DNA from: Clostridia bacterium
GTDB taxonomy: Bacteria > Bacillota > Clostridia > Monoglobales > Monoglobaceae
Assembly (NCBI GenBank): GCA_017546145.1
Contig: JAFYXN010000005.1
Location: forward strand, 1 to 64,000
DNA: 64,000 bases
Direction: 5' to 3'
The notes below the pieces were generated by a model. It did no database searches and was not told the DNA's origin. It saw only the letters and a list, made by a program, of their open reading frames with translations. Positions 39,601 through 48,258 of the stretch are shown here, in pieces. The stretch's first letter is position 1. Every line of letters starts with the position of its first letter. The translations under genes and the position numbers were made by a program.

Positions 39601-40630
39601 TACGGTTGATGATGTATGCACACTGAATACTAAGTTGCCGTTATATAGCGGTAAGCACGATGTGTATGTGCGAGTAAGCAAAGAAGCAGGTGCCATTGAC
39701 ATAAGCGGCATTAAAACAGATTCGGTTACGGCAAATGACGATGCAACGCTCGGCAGCAATATACTTTATGGTGGCGATTTCGTTGATTGCAGTGTATCGG
39801 TCAAAGGCGGCAATGCACCGGAAATAAAGTTTGGTGCTATGGAGGACTTTAGCAATCCGTATGCTGTAGCTATATTACCGGGCAGTAACCTCGTTTATGA
39901 ACAGGTGCTTGTTGAAAAGTCCTCTGATGTCGCAATAATAAAGTACCGCAATGATAGCGGCGACGGAGGACAGAAAATACAGATTCGCCTTAATTCACTT
40001 GAATCAGAACCTCTTGCAGAGTTTGAGACAGAAGCCGTTCAAAGCGGTGTATGGACAGAAGAAAGAGTGGCACTTAGCAGCGAACTTGAACCCGGAACCT
40101 ATAGCTTCTATGTGACATTTAAGGAGAATACAAACACCACGCCGATAAGTACGAGCCTTTATGCTGTTAAATTTGGTAGAGAGGCAGAGGAACGCATCAA
40201 AGAAAATACTCTGTATGGCGGCGATTTTGACAGCTTTATTGCGGCACCCGACGGAGAACTTGCCCCGATGCGCAAGTTTGCCGGAGCAGGAGAAACTCTG
40301 CCGTATGTAAATAACACATGGCCGGGTACAGTTCTTGTATACAAGGATGTTGAACTTAAACATGACTCTGCAAAAATCATTGTAAACCAAAGTACTGACG
40401 GGGATTATTCGGGTCAGCATGTGCAGGTGCGTATAGGCTCGGCAACAGCGAAACCGATTGCTGAGTTTATGTCTGACGGCGATGGCTGGACAAATCGCAA
40501 AGACATAGAGGTTCCCATAAAGGACGGACTTGCCGCAGGTAAATATGATATTTATTTAACCTTTGAAGAACCCGGCGGAATATATGTCAACAAAACCTGC
40601 AATCTATACACATTTATTTTTACAGAATAA
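36620..40630 (+). CDS. Giant secreted right-handed beta-helix protein 2
   Basis: The 1336-residue paralogue of the previous gene has the same order: a signal peptide, an unknown beta domain, a copper-amine-oxidase-N-like module (IPIHTLARALGIYYEDLPD), a beta-helix from about 330 (TYYVAKTANASDANSGTYDA) and C-terminal CBM6-like modules. It carries two further copies of the terminal module, each starting LYGGDF and containing a QKIQIRL or QHVQVRI strand, so it is about 170 residues longer. The strongly shared beta-helix segment (SKDQHSGFIDDANVMDSNGA and LYVGGKDNIF) is the best candidate for the active or binding face. The gene is 48 bp after its partner, so both are made together. Confidence 0.82.
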   Translation: MKRRILCLMLATALLIPALSSVNAGAVKGNVYFVGPREYTLTEKYLDDVKNAKMSGEKIELEAGGSVTFGFYLPFNAESLTLEFSGTPAPVSVSTGTEKYVIDPGESKEYTYLLDTYERIGEKIYTVSSNLPVKLSRLTFDVAAERSTYASAEKAPAISDEEFMLQNSFIIKTDCPMIIVNGGRRYINLDDYSELPIYVNGSVYIPIHTLARALGIYYEDLPDKKYVLLRNDTDELVFTEKFSYSNNNLKQKTPINNVVHYRNGRTYLPVRYVSEFYGRKVGYKDGMIAIDDNKYYVADILNSSTSVHKHVESLFAELMPDAESGKTYYVAKTANASDANSGTYDAPFKTITKAGQVAKAGDTVIVREGVYRETVTVKNNGTPTSPITFKAAEGEKVVISATEEIKDFMPYGENMAVAAIPYDMGFGKNQIFFGEKTIPEARYPNGPGIDMGKKNEPLSSNWPVTAPLITDKQKNLTVYNEELLNQPEGTWDGARYITVRGLAYATSYAIVEHSKPGELTLTEPSVYWWDTGTSNDGIQWGYLCGSRAALDEPGEWVIENKTLFIMPPEGTAIDELVVEAKARQLVVDIPDNKCVRFEGFTTIGGSMRLNNSELCVIKDCTIKYNNHYTYSKDQHSGFIDDANVMDSNGAPARGEVGLYVGGKDNIFVGNTFDEAAAAAIYGVGLYIYIENNLIKNCGYAGSYVAGLNFNGEAWKGSDSPRGGMVIVGNTAYNAGRSPLQTTRPAAKGEWAIIPYEVAFNDFHNGMLTSLDTGVVYTYFSDHGNNRKKTQMHHNFVYYDLDEGNPFSFGIYHDGGTLNIDTYNNLVFCTERGVRFTHEPYVFNYPGADKTNANNVWNNSAIKRAVTGGRDGLVPSDYPDGMMFDAGCVMGREPYTKNYEMIINNDPKLNVVDGYISAENAEPGAGAEYIGNDVRLEKAGEWVKFPAVDFGEGKNSITLYYKGDRYLETPALEIVIDDIDGGTPQKSGDVYFWGATVDDVCTLNTKLPLYSGKHDVYVRVSKEAGAIDISGIKTDSVTANDDATLGSNILYGGDFVDCSVSVKGGNAPEIKFGAMEDFSNPYAVAILPGSNLVYEQVLVEKSSDVAIIKYRNDSGDGGQKIQIRLNSLESEPLAEFETEAVQSGVWTEERVALSSELEPGTYSFYVTFKENTNTTPISTSLYAVKFGREAEERIKENTLYGGDFDSFIAAPDGELAPMRKFAGAGETLPYVNNTWPGTVLVYKDVELKHDSAKIIVNQSTDGDYSGQHVQVRIGSATAKPIAEFMSDGDGWTNRKDIEVPIKDGLAAGKYDIYLTFEEPGGIYVNKTCNLYTFIFTE

Positions 40631-40674
40631 TTGGTAAATCTATTTACCGGTATAAAAAACAGAGGAGGTATGAC

Positions 40675-42993
40675 ATGAAAAGATTTATTAGTGCGGTGCT
40701 GACTGCGATGCTCATAATTCTGAGTATTGGCACTGTGCCGGTTCTGGCGTCATCATCGTTGATTGTTGATCTGGATGTTTCAGGCTACAATCAAACCGAT
40801 AAAACAGGTATTTTGAATGCTGTTACGGAAAAAGCGGACTATATAACGATACCGACAGGCAATGCACCTACATTAAAGTCAATGAGTGCTATTTCCGGAA
40901 CGACCTACTACCTGGATTTCCCATGGGGAAAGTACATTGAACTTAACGACCCCCAATTGTTTGGTAAAAATGAGCTTACCATTGAACTGTGGGCTAAACC
41001 AAACGCTGCAAAGGTGTACAGACTTCCGTTTGTTATGACAAACGGAACCCTTCATTCTATGCAGTTTCTGACCAATGAATCAGGTGCGGGGCTTTATGTA
41101 AAGCCTAACGGCGACCAGAACGGAAAACCCACTTATACCATAACCGGTTCAATGGGCACAGAGTGGCGGCACTATATTGTTACCAGACGATATGTCGCAG
41201 GCGAGGGGAAATGGTATACAGCCGGATACTGCGATGGCGTCAGGACTTTTGAAAACAGCTTTGACGGAGCTGCAATCAGCGAGAGCGGCGGATACTATCT
41301 GTCGCTCGGCGGAAACCGTGCCAACTCAACTTTTGAGGGATGTATAGGTGGTATGCGAGTTTACAGCAAAGCACTTTCTGCATCAGAAGCAAAGGCGGCT
41401 TTTGACGAAACCAAGTATGATTTTATGGAGGCTTCGCAGACTATGGGGCTGCAGTCAATAACGCCGGCAGAGGGTGACTTGCTGTGTACAACCGGAAACA
41501 TAGAGATTAATTTTGATAACTATATCGATCAATCAACGCTTGAACATATAACCTTTACAAAAGAAAATGGCGACGCTGTGCCCGGAAAGATTATAATTAA
41601 GGCAAGCGACGGCTATACAAAAAAGGTTACAATCCGTCACGGATTGCTGGAGGTTGGAGCGAGATATAAGGTTACGATAGGCAGCGATGTCAAATCAACA
41701 AATGATATTGCATATACGGGTAACCGGGAGATTGTATATACTGCGGTGCCGGCTATTATTTACGAAAACGACTTTTCGGGAAGCGAATATGTGGTAAATA
41801 ATCCGCCGCCTTTGAATGACGGAATTACATATTACAGTTCAGGTACGGCTGACAGCGCAGAGGATTTCTTGGTTTTGGAAACCGAGGACGGCGATAAATA
41901 TGTTGCGGGTGTTTCAAATGCCGTTTCAAAGTCCAGCCAAATGATTTACAATTTTGAGCCAAGCCTTTCCTCAGGTTATGTTGCTATTGAGCTTGGAGTG
42001 AAGGGATATGTGCCTGATTCCACCGCGACCGGCACAGCAGCCCGCGAAGTGCTCAGGTTTTATGACGGAGATGATACAACCTATAAGCAGTTTGGTGTTT
42101 TGTCCGATGTGGTGACTGTGGACAGCGTAAAGTCCTCCCCAAAAGCAGACGGCTTCAACTATATCAAGGTTGTTCTTTCAAAGGGAAGCGACGGAAATTA
42201 TAATTTTGATTTCTATAGCGACCAAAGCTCCGACCAATATACTCGCTTCAGTCCAAGCACATCTGCAAGTGTGCTGACTGCTGATGATATAGGCAAAGTG
42301 CTTTTGGCACATGTATATCCTACAGATGAAAGTCAGACAGGAACTGTGGGGTTTGCCATTACATCACTTAAAATTTACTATACTGACGGCCCGGGAGTGA
42401 TAGGCGGTACTGAAGGTGAAATTGCAAAAACAACAGATACTGTTGAAGTTTATTTTGACAGTGAAATGGACGAATCAAGTCTGGAAAATGCAGTGTACGA
42501 GCTAAAATCCTCATCGGGTGAGGAAACGGTCAGAGCTGTTTACTCAGACTATAATGCTGACACCTTTACCTTGACGCTATCCTTGGAGGATTACCTCTTG
42601 CCGAACACAGCCTATAATCTTTCAATAAAAAATGTATTATCGGCTTCAGGCAAGGACTTTGTAGGCGAAAATATACTGTCGGTTTATCTTGAAGATAGTG
42701 CCAACAAGCCTGAAAGTGCGGCGATAAGTCCGCTTGTTGTTGGCGGAGATGTTACAGCGACCGTGAATTTACCGGCAGGAGCAGAAACCGTATGCATTTT
42801 GACTGTATATGACAGTGTGGGCAGAATAAAAAATGCAAAAATGGAGACTGTTTCTTCGGCAGCAAATACAATAAGCTTGTCGGTGGACGGAGGCGTAAAG
42901 AATGGAGATATTGCAAAGCTTCTTATGTGGGAGCAGACCTCCGGCGGATATAACCCTGTTACGGTCGATGCGGTAACGCTTGAATGTAATTAA
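40675..42993 (+). CDS. Secreted LamG-domain protein with bacterial Ig-like domains
   Basis: The 772-residue protein has a signal peptide (LTAMLIILSIGTVPVLAS). A concanavalin/LamG domain spans about 60-245 (LTIELWAKPNAAKVYRLPFV and CIGGMRVYSKALSASEAKAA). Big_5-like Ig domains follow (PAEGDLLCTTGNIEINFDNY near 260 and TVEVYFDSEMDESSLENAVY near 580), with a beta-sandwich between. It should bind glycans at the surface. There is no SLH or sortase signal, so it is either free or held by partners. It shares its LamG type with the gene at 43310 and follows the beta-helix genes without a clear break. Confidence 0.82.
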   Translation: MKRFISAVLTAMLIILSIGTVPVLASSSLIVDLDVSGYNQTDKTGILNAVTEKADYITIPTGNAPTLKSMSAISGTTYYLDFPWGKYIELNDPQLFGKNELTIELWAKPNAAKVYRLPFVMTNGTLHSMQFLTNESGAGLYVKPNGDQNGKPTYTITGSMGTEWRHYIVTRRYVAGEGKWYTAGYCDGVRTFENSFDGAAISESGGYYLSLGGNRANSTFEGCIGGMRVYSKALSASEAKAAFDETKYDFMEASQTMGLQSITPAEGDLLCTTGNIEINFDNYIDQSTLEHITFTKENGDAVPGKIIIKASDGYTKKVTIRHGLLEVGARYKVTIGSDVKSTNDIAYTGNREIVYTAVPAIIYENDFSGSEYVVNNPPPLNDGITYYSSGTADSAEDFLVLETEDGDKYVAGVSNAVSKSSQMIYNFEPSLSSGYVAIELGVKGYVPDSTATGTAAREVLRFYDGDDTTYKQFGVLSDVVTVDSVKSSPKADGFNYIKVVLSKGSDGNYNFDFYSDQSSDQYTRFSPSTSASVLTADDIGKVLLAHVYPTDESQTGTVGFAITSLKIYYTDGPGVIGGTEGEIAKTTDTVEVYFDSEMDESSLENAVYELKSSSGEETVRAVYSDYNADTFTLTLSLEDYLLPNTAYNLSIKNVLSASGKDFVGENILSVYLEDSANKPESAAISPLVVGGDVTATVNLPAGAETVCILTVYDSVGRIKNAKMETVSSAANTISLSVDGGVKNGDIAKLLMWEQTSGGYNPVTVDAVTLECN

Positions 42994-43140
42994 AATATTA
43001 GGCTTTGTCTCAAAAAACAGTTGATGTATTAACATCCTCATTGCAGAACCTAACGACTATTCTTTGCCTAAGGAACGGTTTACGGGCAGTTCCCTGCAAT
43101 AATATAATCAGCTGTTTCGTGCGACATAGTCAGATATATA
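42993..43140. repeat. 148-bp palindromic repeat, copy 1
   Basis: The unit begins aaatattaggctttgtctc and ends gacatagtcagatata. Its two ends are imperfect inverted repeats of about 30 bp (CTTTGTCTCAAAAAACAG against CTATGTCGCACGAAACAG). An inner pair, attgcag/ctgcaat, extends the hairpin. A second copy follows head to tail with no gap. It fits a miniature inverted-repeat element or a structured RNA. There is no coding potential. Confidence 0.75.
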
Positions 43141-43288
43141 AAATATTAGGCTTTGTCTCAAAAAAATAATTGATATATTAACATCCCCATTGCAGAATCT
43201 AACGATTATTCTTTGCCTAAGGAACGGTTTGCGGACAGTTCCCTGCGATAATATAATCAGCTGTTTTGTGTGACATAGTCAGATATAA
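43141..43288. repeat. 148-bp palindromic repeat, copy 2
   Basis: This is a tandem second copy of the preceding unit, differing at scattered sites (for example aacctaacgac becomes aatctaacgat). Most changes keep pairing through G-T. It ends about 20 bp before the gene at 43310, so it forms the leader of that LamG gene. Confidence 0.75.
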
Positions 43289-43309
43289 TAAATTAAAGGA
43301 GAGAAAAAA

Positions 43310-44461
43310 ATGAAAAAATTTCTATCTATAATACTTGCGACAGCAATGATTATGGGTGTGTTCTCAATGACTGCAGTTTATGCAGAAAACGAGCCTGCAC
43401 CTGTATTTACACTTGATTTTTCGGGATATGACGGAACAAATGTGTCAGGTCTGAAGAATAGTGTTTCGGGCTCGGCTTCGACATTTGCCGTGGGCACATC
43501 CGGGAATGCATTTCCTGCTGTGAGAACTGACTGTACCCCAAACGGTATCAATAAATACATCCAGTTCAGTGAGGATGATACCGGTAGTTCTCTTGGCGGA
43601 ATAGCAATTACAGATGCGACTCTTACCGCCCTGGACACTATGACATTTGAAACATGGGTTAGATTTACTTCACTTGATACGGGCAGCCAGCATTTGGTAT
43701 CTTTCAACTCTAATAGAGATAAGCACACCTTCCAGATTCAGCAGAGTGTACAAGTGAAGGTTGATGGAGTTGTGGACCCAACGCAATTCAAAATATATGT
43801 AAAACCTTGGGGAGACAACTACACGGTTTGGACTACTTCATTGGAGAAGACGATAACCAACAACGAATGGCATCATCTGGTTGTTACCCGCACCGATACT
43901 GAAGCGGTATTTTATATTGATGGAACTGAGGCAGGAAGAAAAACGCATACAACAGCTGTTACAAAAACATATACGCCATCGCTGATTCAGCTTGGCTGTG
44001 CAAAATGGGGCAACTATATGAAAGGCGGCATGGGCGCTCTGAATATATATAACAGCGTTTTGACAGGTGAGCAGGTTGCGAAGCTTTATGCCGATTCTGC
44101 AGCAAAATACACCTGTCAGGCTGTGACCTACAAGGACGCTGACGGGAATGCTATCTCAGAAGAGATGCCTGACGGCGATACAGAGGTAAGTGCTCGTTTT
44201 GCATATAAGAATACAACCTCCAGTGCTGTTGCTCCTTTGGTAATACTTGGCTATTTTGAAGACGGAAAACTTATTAATGCTAAGGTTGCTGATGAGGTAA
44301 GTGTTGCGGCAGGAAAAATAGGTGTTATAAACGCAGATGTTGACGAAATTACTACTAAACCAACCGGACAGGTTAAACTTTTTGTGTGGGATAGTTTTGA
44401 TAGCATGAAACCGATTCTAGACGGTGATTATCTGACTGTGCCATACCAGCAGAGTCTTTGA
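43310..44461 (+). CDS. Secreted LamG-domain protein
   Basis: The 383-residue protein follows AAAGGAGAG. It has a signal peptide (ILATAMIMGVFSMTAVYAE). A LamG/concanavalin-like fold spans about 35-260 (MTFETWVRFTSLDTGSQHLV and NNEWHHLVVTRTDTEAVFYI). The beta-sandwich tail (EVSARFAYKNTTSSAVAPLV) resembles the last domain of the gene at 40675. It is likely a secreted glycan-binding protein. The tandem 148-bp repeats lie in its leader and may affect its expression. Confidence 0.82.
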   Translation: MKKFLSIILATAMIMGVFSMTAVYAENEPAPVFTLDFSGYDGTNVSGLKNSVSGSASTFAVGTSGNAFPAVRTDCTPNGINKYIQFSEDDTGSSLGGIAITDATLTALDTMTFETWVRFTSLDTGSQHLVSFNSNRDKHTFQIQQSVQVKVDGVVDPTQFKIYVKPWGDNYTVWTTSLEKTITNNEWHHLVVTRTDTEAVFYIDGTEAGRKTHTTAVTKTYTPSLIQLGCAKWGNYMKGGMGALNIYNSVLTGEQVAKLYADSAAKYTCQAVTYKDADGNAISEEMPDGDTEVSARFAYKNTTSSAVAPLVILGYFEDGKLINAKVADEVSVAAGKIGVINADVDEITTKPTGQVKLFVWDSFDSMKPILDGDYLTVPYQQSL

Positions 44462-44481
44462 CCCGGCTGAAGCTGAAAATA

Positions 44482-44513
44482 ATCGGGTGTATGCTTTAAA
44501 GCATACACCCGAT
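44482..44513. repeat. Perfect 32-bp palindrome
   Basis: Sixteen bases (atcgggtgtatgcttt) are followed at once by their exact reverse complement. A small agggc/gccct hairpin follows (44516-44530). There is no T tract, so it is not a standard terminator. It may be a regulator or recombinase site, or a junction scar. Confidence 0.75.
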
Positions 44514-45050
44514 GAAGGGCTTTTGCCCTCTACGGTTATTGCTGATAATTTTACTCTGCTTGATGATGAGGGTGAAAACATAAATATTTCATCCGTCGTT
44601 TACAGCAAGGGGGAAAACCTGCTTTTGATTTATCCCGAAAAAGGAAGCCTGAAGTCACAACACTATACACTTTCAGCGGACTCAGAATTGAAAAATTCGG
44701 AGGGGCTTTCATCGGATTTGTCGGTGACGGGTTTAGTCCCTGATATGGAATGGGAAGCTGCACCTTATGGAGTTTCAGCAGCCTATTCCGTTTACAGAAA
44801 GGACGGAAAAATTCTGTATAGCCTGAAGGGAATTGATGATTACAGTGCCTCGTTTGAGATAATAAATACTTCAGGGACAGACTACGCTAATTTTGCGTAC
44901 ACAGTACATCCCAAGAATGAACCGCAGGTGGTTCTGGCTTCGGGAAGTATAACGATTGCATGTGATGAAACTGTGAAGATAGATATAAATGTCAGTGACT
45001 ATATTATGGAAGCTGATGATGATTTGATTGTTGATTTTGATTTTTCTTAA
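44487..45050 (+). pseudogene. Orphan C-terminal fragment of a surface protein
   Basis: The frame reads as a beta-rich Ig-like segment (LLPSTVIADNFTLLDDEGEN, then YTLSADSELKNSEGLSSDLS). It ends in a second beta-sandwich, closing with DLIVDFDFS. The only start is a GTG inside the 32-bp palindrome, with no ribosome site and no signal peptide. The frame continues upstream to about 44460 (DPAEAENNRV), which is out of phase with the preceding gene. A domain lost by deletion or a frameshift from the LamG gene is likely. A short real gene remains possible. Confidence 0.55.
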
Positions 45051-45078
45051 CTTTATTGAGGAAAGGTGATGTTGAGTG

Positions 45079-48000
45079 ATGAAACAGATGTCTTTGATTT
45101 TGGTGCTTGCCATTATTCTTACCACCTTGAGTATGCCGTTTGTGGAGGCAGCCGGTACACATGACCCGTACTTGGCACTTGAAATGGTCAAATTTGATGA
45201 AATTGTGAATAAAGCTGCAAACACCACAGCAGATGACCGTGGATTTGTCAGAAATATTACTGCCGGAAAGCATATACTTTTTAGAGCTGTTGATTTTGGC
45301 GAATTTGGACCTGTTGGTGTGGATATTTACGCAGCTTCGGAAGGCACCTCTGCCGGCGGCGAGGTTGTAATACGGATAGATGACCCCAAAAGTGAGCCTA
45401 TTGCACGGGTTACGACTGAAGGTGCCGGTTGGGCGAATGCGGTCAGATTGTATACTGATATTACGAAGAGGTTTACCGGCGTTCATGATGTATATGTTTC
45501 TAATGAGGGCGGGGTATCAAACCTTTTTAGAGCTGTGTTTGTTGAAGGCGAAGAGGTTTCCTCCGGTGCGGTGGCATATGTAGGTGATGTGGAATTTGAT
45601 GACATTAAGGGCAATCCTTATGAGTATTCAATTTATACACTTTGGAATTTAGGAATTTTGGAGGGCTTTGCCGAGGGTGTGTATGAGCCGGAGATAGGTG
45701 TTTCAAGAGCTGACTTTTCCAAAATTTTATTTAAAGTTTTAAATGACGGGGAATATAAGAGTACAGAGCAAATTTATTCAGATGTTCCCAAAGATGATGA
45801 AGCTTTTGACGCTGTTGGATTTCTTAACAGTCGTGGTGTGATTTCTATGCCCGAGGATAAGAAGTTTAATCCATACAGTTTTATTAAAACAGTGGACGCT
45901 GTTGTTATGACTGTTCGTGCACTTGGATACGAACCTCTTGCAAAGCTGAGAGGCGGGTATCCCACAGGCTATATGACCATTGCGGTCGAGGAGGGCCTTT
46001 TGAGAGGTCTTAAGATAGACGAGCATCTTCGCCGTGATACAATGGCGGTGCTTGTTGAAAATATGCTTGATGCAGATTATTTAGATATAAAGAGCATAAG
46101 CAGTGACGGTAATGTGGATTACGAAAAAACAGCGGGTATACTTGAACTGACCCGTGGTATATACAGGGGTAAAGGGATTATTTCGGCAAATTCCTGTACC
46201 CAATTAAACATTCCGGACAGCTCGGTTGAAAGCGGGGAAGTGGTTATTAACGGAAAAACCTACCTCGTAGGTGATACTGCGGCAGAGCTGTTGCTTGGAT
46301 ATGATGTAAATTATTTTTACACAGTGGACAAGGAAGCTGATAAGAGGACGATTATCTGCGTTCGCCCTCAAAACGGTCTTGACATTGATGTATATGATAC
46401 AGCAGAAAATGCTGAAGGTGTTGATATCGATGAAAAAGGTATCAGCTGTGGTATTGTTGGCGGTAGGGATAAGGCTGTAAGTTTTTCTGATGCTACACGG
46501 TTTATATATAACGGTGTTGCGATTGATGGCTTGCTTTCAGATGCTATGGGCGGAAATGAATTCCGCGGCAGAATTACACATATTAAGCACTCAAATGCCG
46601 ACGATGTAGTTTTAATTGAACATTATACAAACATAGTGGTCGAGAGTGTGGACACATTGAAGAATGTCGTAAAAGACAAGCTTTCGGGTAAAGTGTTTAA
46701 TCTTGCCACTAAGGACAATAATGTTTTAATTCTGAAAGATGGGGAACGGTCGTCGTTCAGATCTATTGTTACAGGCTCGGTGCTTACAGTATATGCTTCA
46801 AACAGCAGTTCGAAGCGAGGCTTTATAAAGGCAATAATAGAGTCTGGGGTTGTTTCCGGAACGGTAACTATGGTTAAGGCGGAAACGGTTATTATTGATA
46901 ATCAGGAATATAAGATTTCTCCTGATTGCAGGGACACCATTTTTGTCGGTATGACAGGGAATTTTGTAATTAATTCATTTGGGGAGATTGTGACCATTGA
47001 TTATACAGCCAAAGAAGGGGCGCAGGTTGGAATAATTCTTGATTACGCACAAGAGTCAGAGCCGTTTGAAGACTACCTGCGAATCAAGGTATTCAACAAG
47101 GATGAGCAAACTGTAATTTTGCCGTTAAAACAGACGGTTACCATGGATGGTGTAGTTTGCAAGACCGTAAATGAGGTGGTTAATGGAAAAGGCTCGTATC
47201 GTGGTCTGAAGAATGTGAATATGCAGACGCTGATTCACTATAATGTGAATAGCAGCGGTGAAATAAATATGATTGATACATACCTGATGGGTGCAGAAAA
47301 TAGCAATGATGTACTCAAACGATTGACAACTGGCGTGGAAAGCATGAATTTTGTAAGGGATAACTCTATGATTGTCCGCAGCACCGGTGCGGGTGCATTC
47401 CCGTATGATACCGACCCCGAATTCTTTATCTTTTGGGAGGCTAACGATCCGGATACGCTGATTTACAATAGCAAGTTTGAGATAGGCGGCGATATTGGAA
47501 GCGAGACCATATTCAATGGGGATATTTATTCACTTGATTCTAAAAATCCTTATGCAGAATATGTTATTTGGCAGGGACGTGGCGATGTAAGCAAATGGAA
47601 GCCGGTTAAGATTTTTAATGAGATAAGTTACAGCATAGACGAAAACGGCGATTATGGATATACGGTCAATCTGAAAAGCTCGACCGGTGAAGAAGATTAT
47701 TTTATCTCGGAGGAGAATCTTGGCCAAAATGCCGCGCTTAAAGCTATTTTAGATACGATTGTTAAGGGCGATGCAGTCAGGTTTAAGCTGAATCAAAAGG
47801 GTCATATTGTAAACGGACAGGTGATGTTCTTCCATGATGGCAGTGAAACGCGCAACGGCGTTTCGGCTGCGGTGTCTAAAAGCTTAGGCATTGGAAGCGG
47901 TGCTGATCGTTATCAGTATCTAAGAACTCTGTATGGTAAGGTTGTAGCCAAGTTTGGAAAGTTTATTGAGCTTGAATACCTTGATGCAAAGGGAAATGCT

Positions 48001-48180
48001 GTAAGAGAATACTGCTATGTTGACGGCAATGTTGCAAAGTGTGACTACACCGATACGACCAGACCGGCATTGGAGGTATCAATCCCCGGTGATAACATTG
48101 AAGTAGGCAGCAAGGTTGCGGTGTTTACTGCAAACGCTGTTACTCAGCAAGTGGTTATATATGTTCATCAAAATCTTTAA
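45079..48180 (+). CDS. SLH-anchored surface protein with CBM6-like domain
   Basis: The product is about 1033 residues, with a signal peptide (SLILVLAIILTTLSMPFVEA). A CBM6-like module comes first (GKHILFRAVDFGEFGPVGVD, VIRIDDPKSEPIARVTTEG), the same type as ends both beta-helix proteins. Two to three SLH repeats follow at about 180-345 (YTLWNLGILEGFAEGVYEPE, VGFLNSRGVISMPEDKKFNP). The remaining 680 residues are beta-rich repeats of unknown type. SLH domains bind pyruvylated wall polymer, so this is a wall-fixed protein and may hold the glycan-active proteins at the surface. The ATG at 45079 was chosen; a GTG lies 3 bp before it. Confidence 0.82.
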   Translation: MKQMSLILVLAIILTTLSMPFVEAAGTHDPYLALEMVKFDEIVNKAANTTADDRGFVRNITAGKHILFRAVDFGEFGPVGVDIYAASEGTSAGGEVVIRIDDPKSEPIARVTTEGAGWANAVRLYTDITKRFTGVHDVYVSNEGGVSNLFRAVFVEGEEVSSGAVAYVGDVEFDDIKGNPYEYSIYTLWNLGILEGFAEGVYEPEIGVSRADFSKILFKVLNDGEYKSTEQIYSDVPKDDEAFDAVGFLNSRGVISMPEDKKFNPYSFIKTVDAVVMTVRALGYEPLAKLRGGYPTGYMTIAVEEGLLRGLKIDEHLRRDTMAVLVENMLDADYLDIKSISSDGNVDYEKTAGILELTRGIYRGKGIISANSCTQLNIPDSSVESGEVVINGKTYLVGDTAAELLLGYDVNYFYTVDKEADKRTIICVRPQNGLDIDVYDTAENAEGVDIDEKGISCGIVGGRDKAVSFSDATRFIYNGVAIDGLLSDAMGGNEFRGRITHIKHSNADDVVLIEHYTNIVVESVDTLKNVVKDKLSGKVFNLATKDNNVLILKDGERSSFRSIVTGSVLTVYASNSSSKRGFIKAIIESGVVSGTVTMVKAETVIIDNQEYKISPDCRDTIFVGMTGNFVINSFGEIVTIDYTAKEGAQVGIILDYAQESEPFEDYLRIKVFNKDEQTVILPLKQTVTMDGVVCKTVNEVVNGKGSYRGLKNVNMQTLIHYNVNSSGEINMIDTYLMGAENSNDVLKRLTTGVESMNFVRDNSMIVRSTGAGAFPYDTDPEFFIFWEANDPDTLIYNSKFEIGGDIGSETIFNGDIYSLDSKNPYAEYVIWQGRGDVSKWKPVKIFNEISYSIDENGDYGYTVNLKSSTGEEDYFISEENLGQNAALKAILDTIVKGDAVRFKLNQKGHIVNGQVMFFHDGSETRNGVSAAVSKSLGIGSGADRYQYLRTLYGKVVAKFGKFIELEYLDAKGNAVREYCYVDGNVAKCDYTDTTRPALEVSIPGDNIEVGSKVAVFTANAVTQQVVIYVHQNL

Positions 48181-48258
48181 AGCAGATTACAGAATGAATT
48201 ACAACGACAAGCCGCTGGCAAACAAATTCCAGCAGTGGCAGAAATGATGAGGTTCTAT

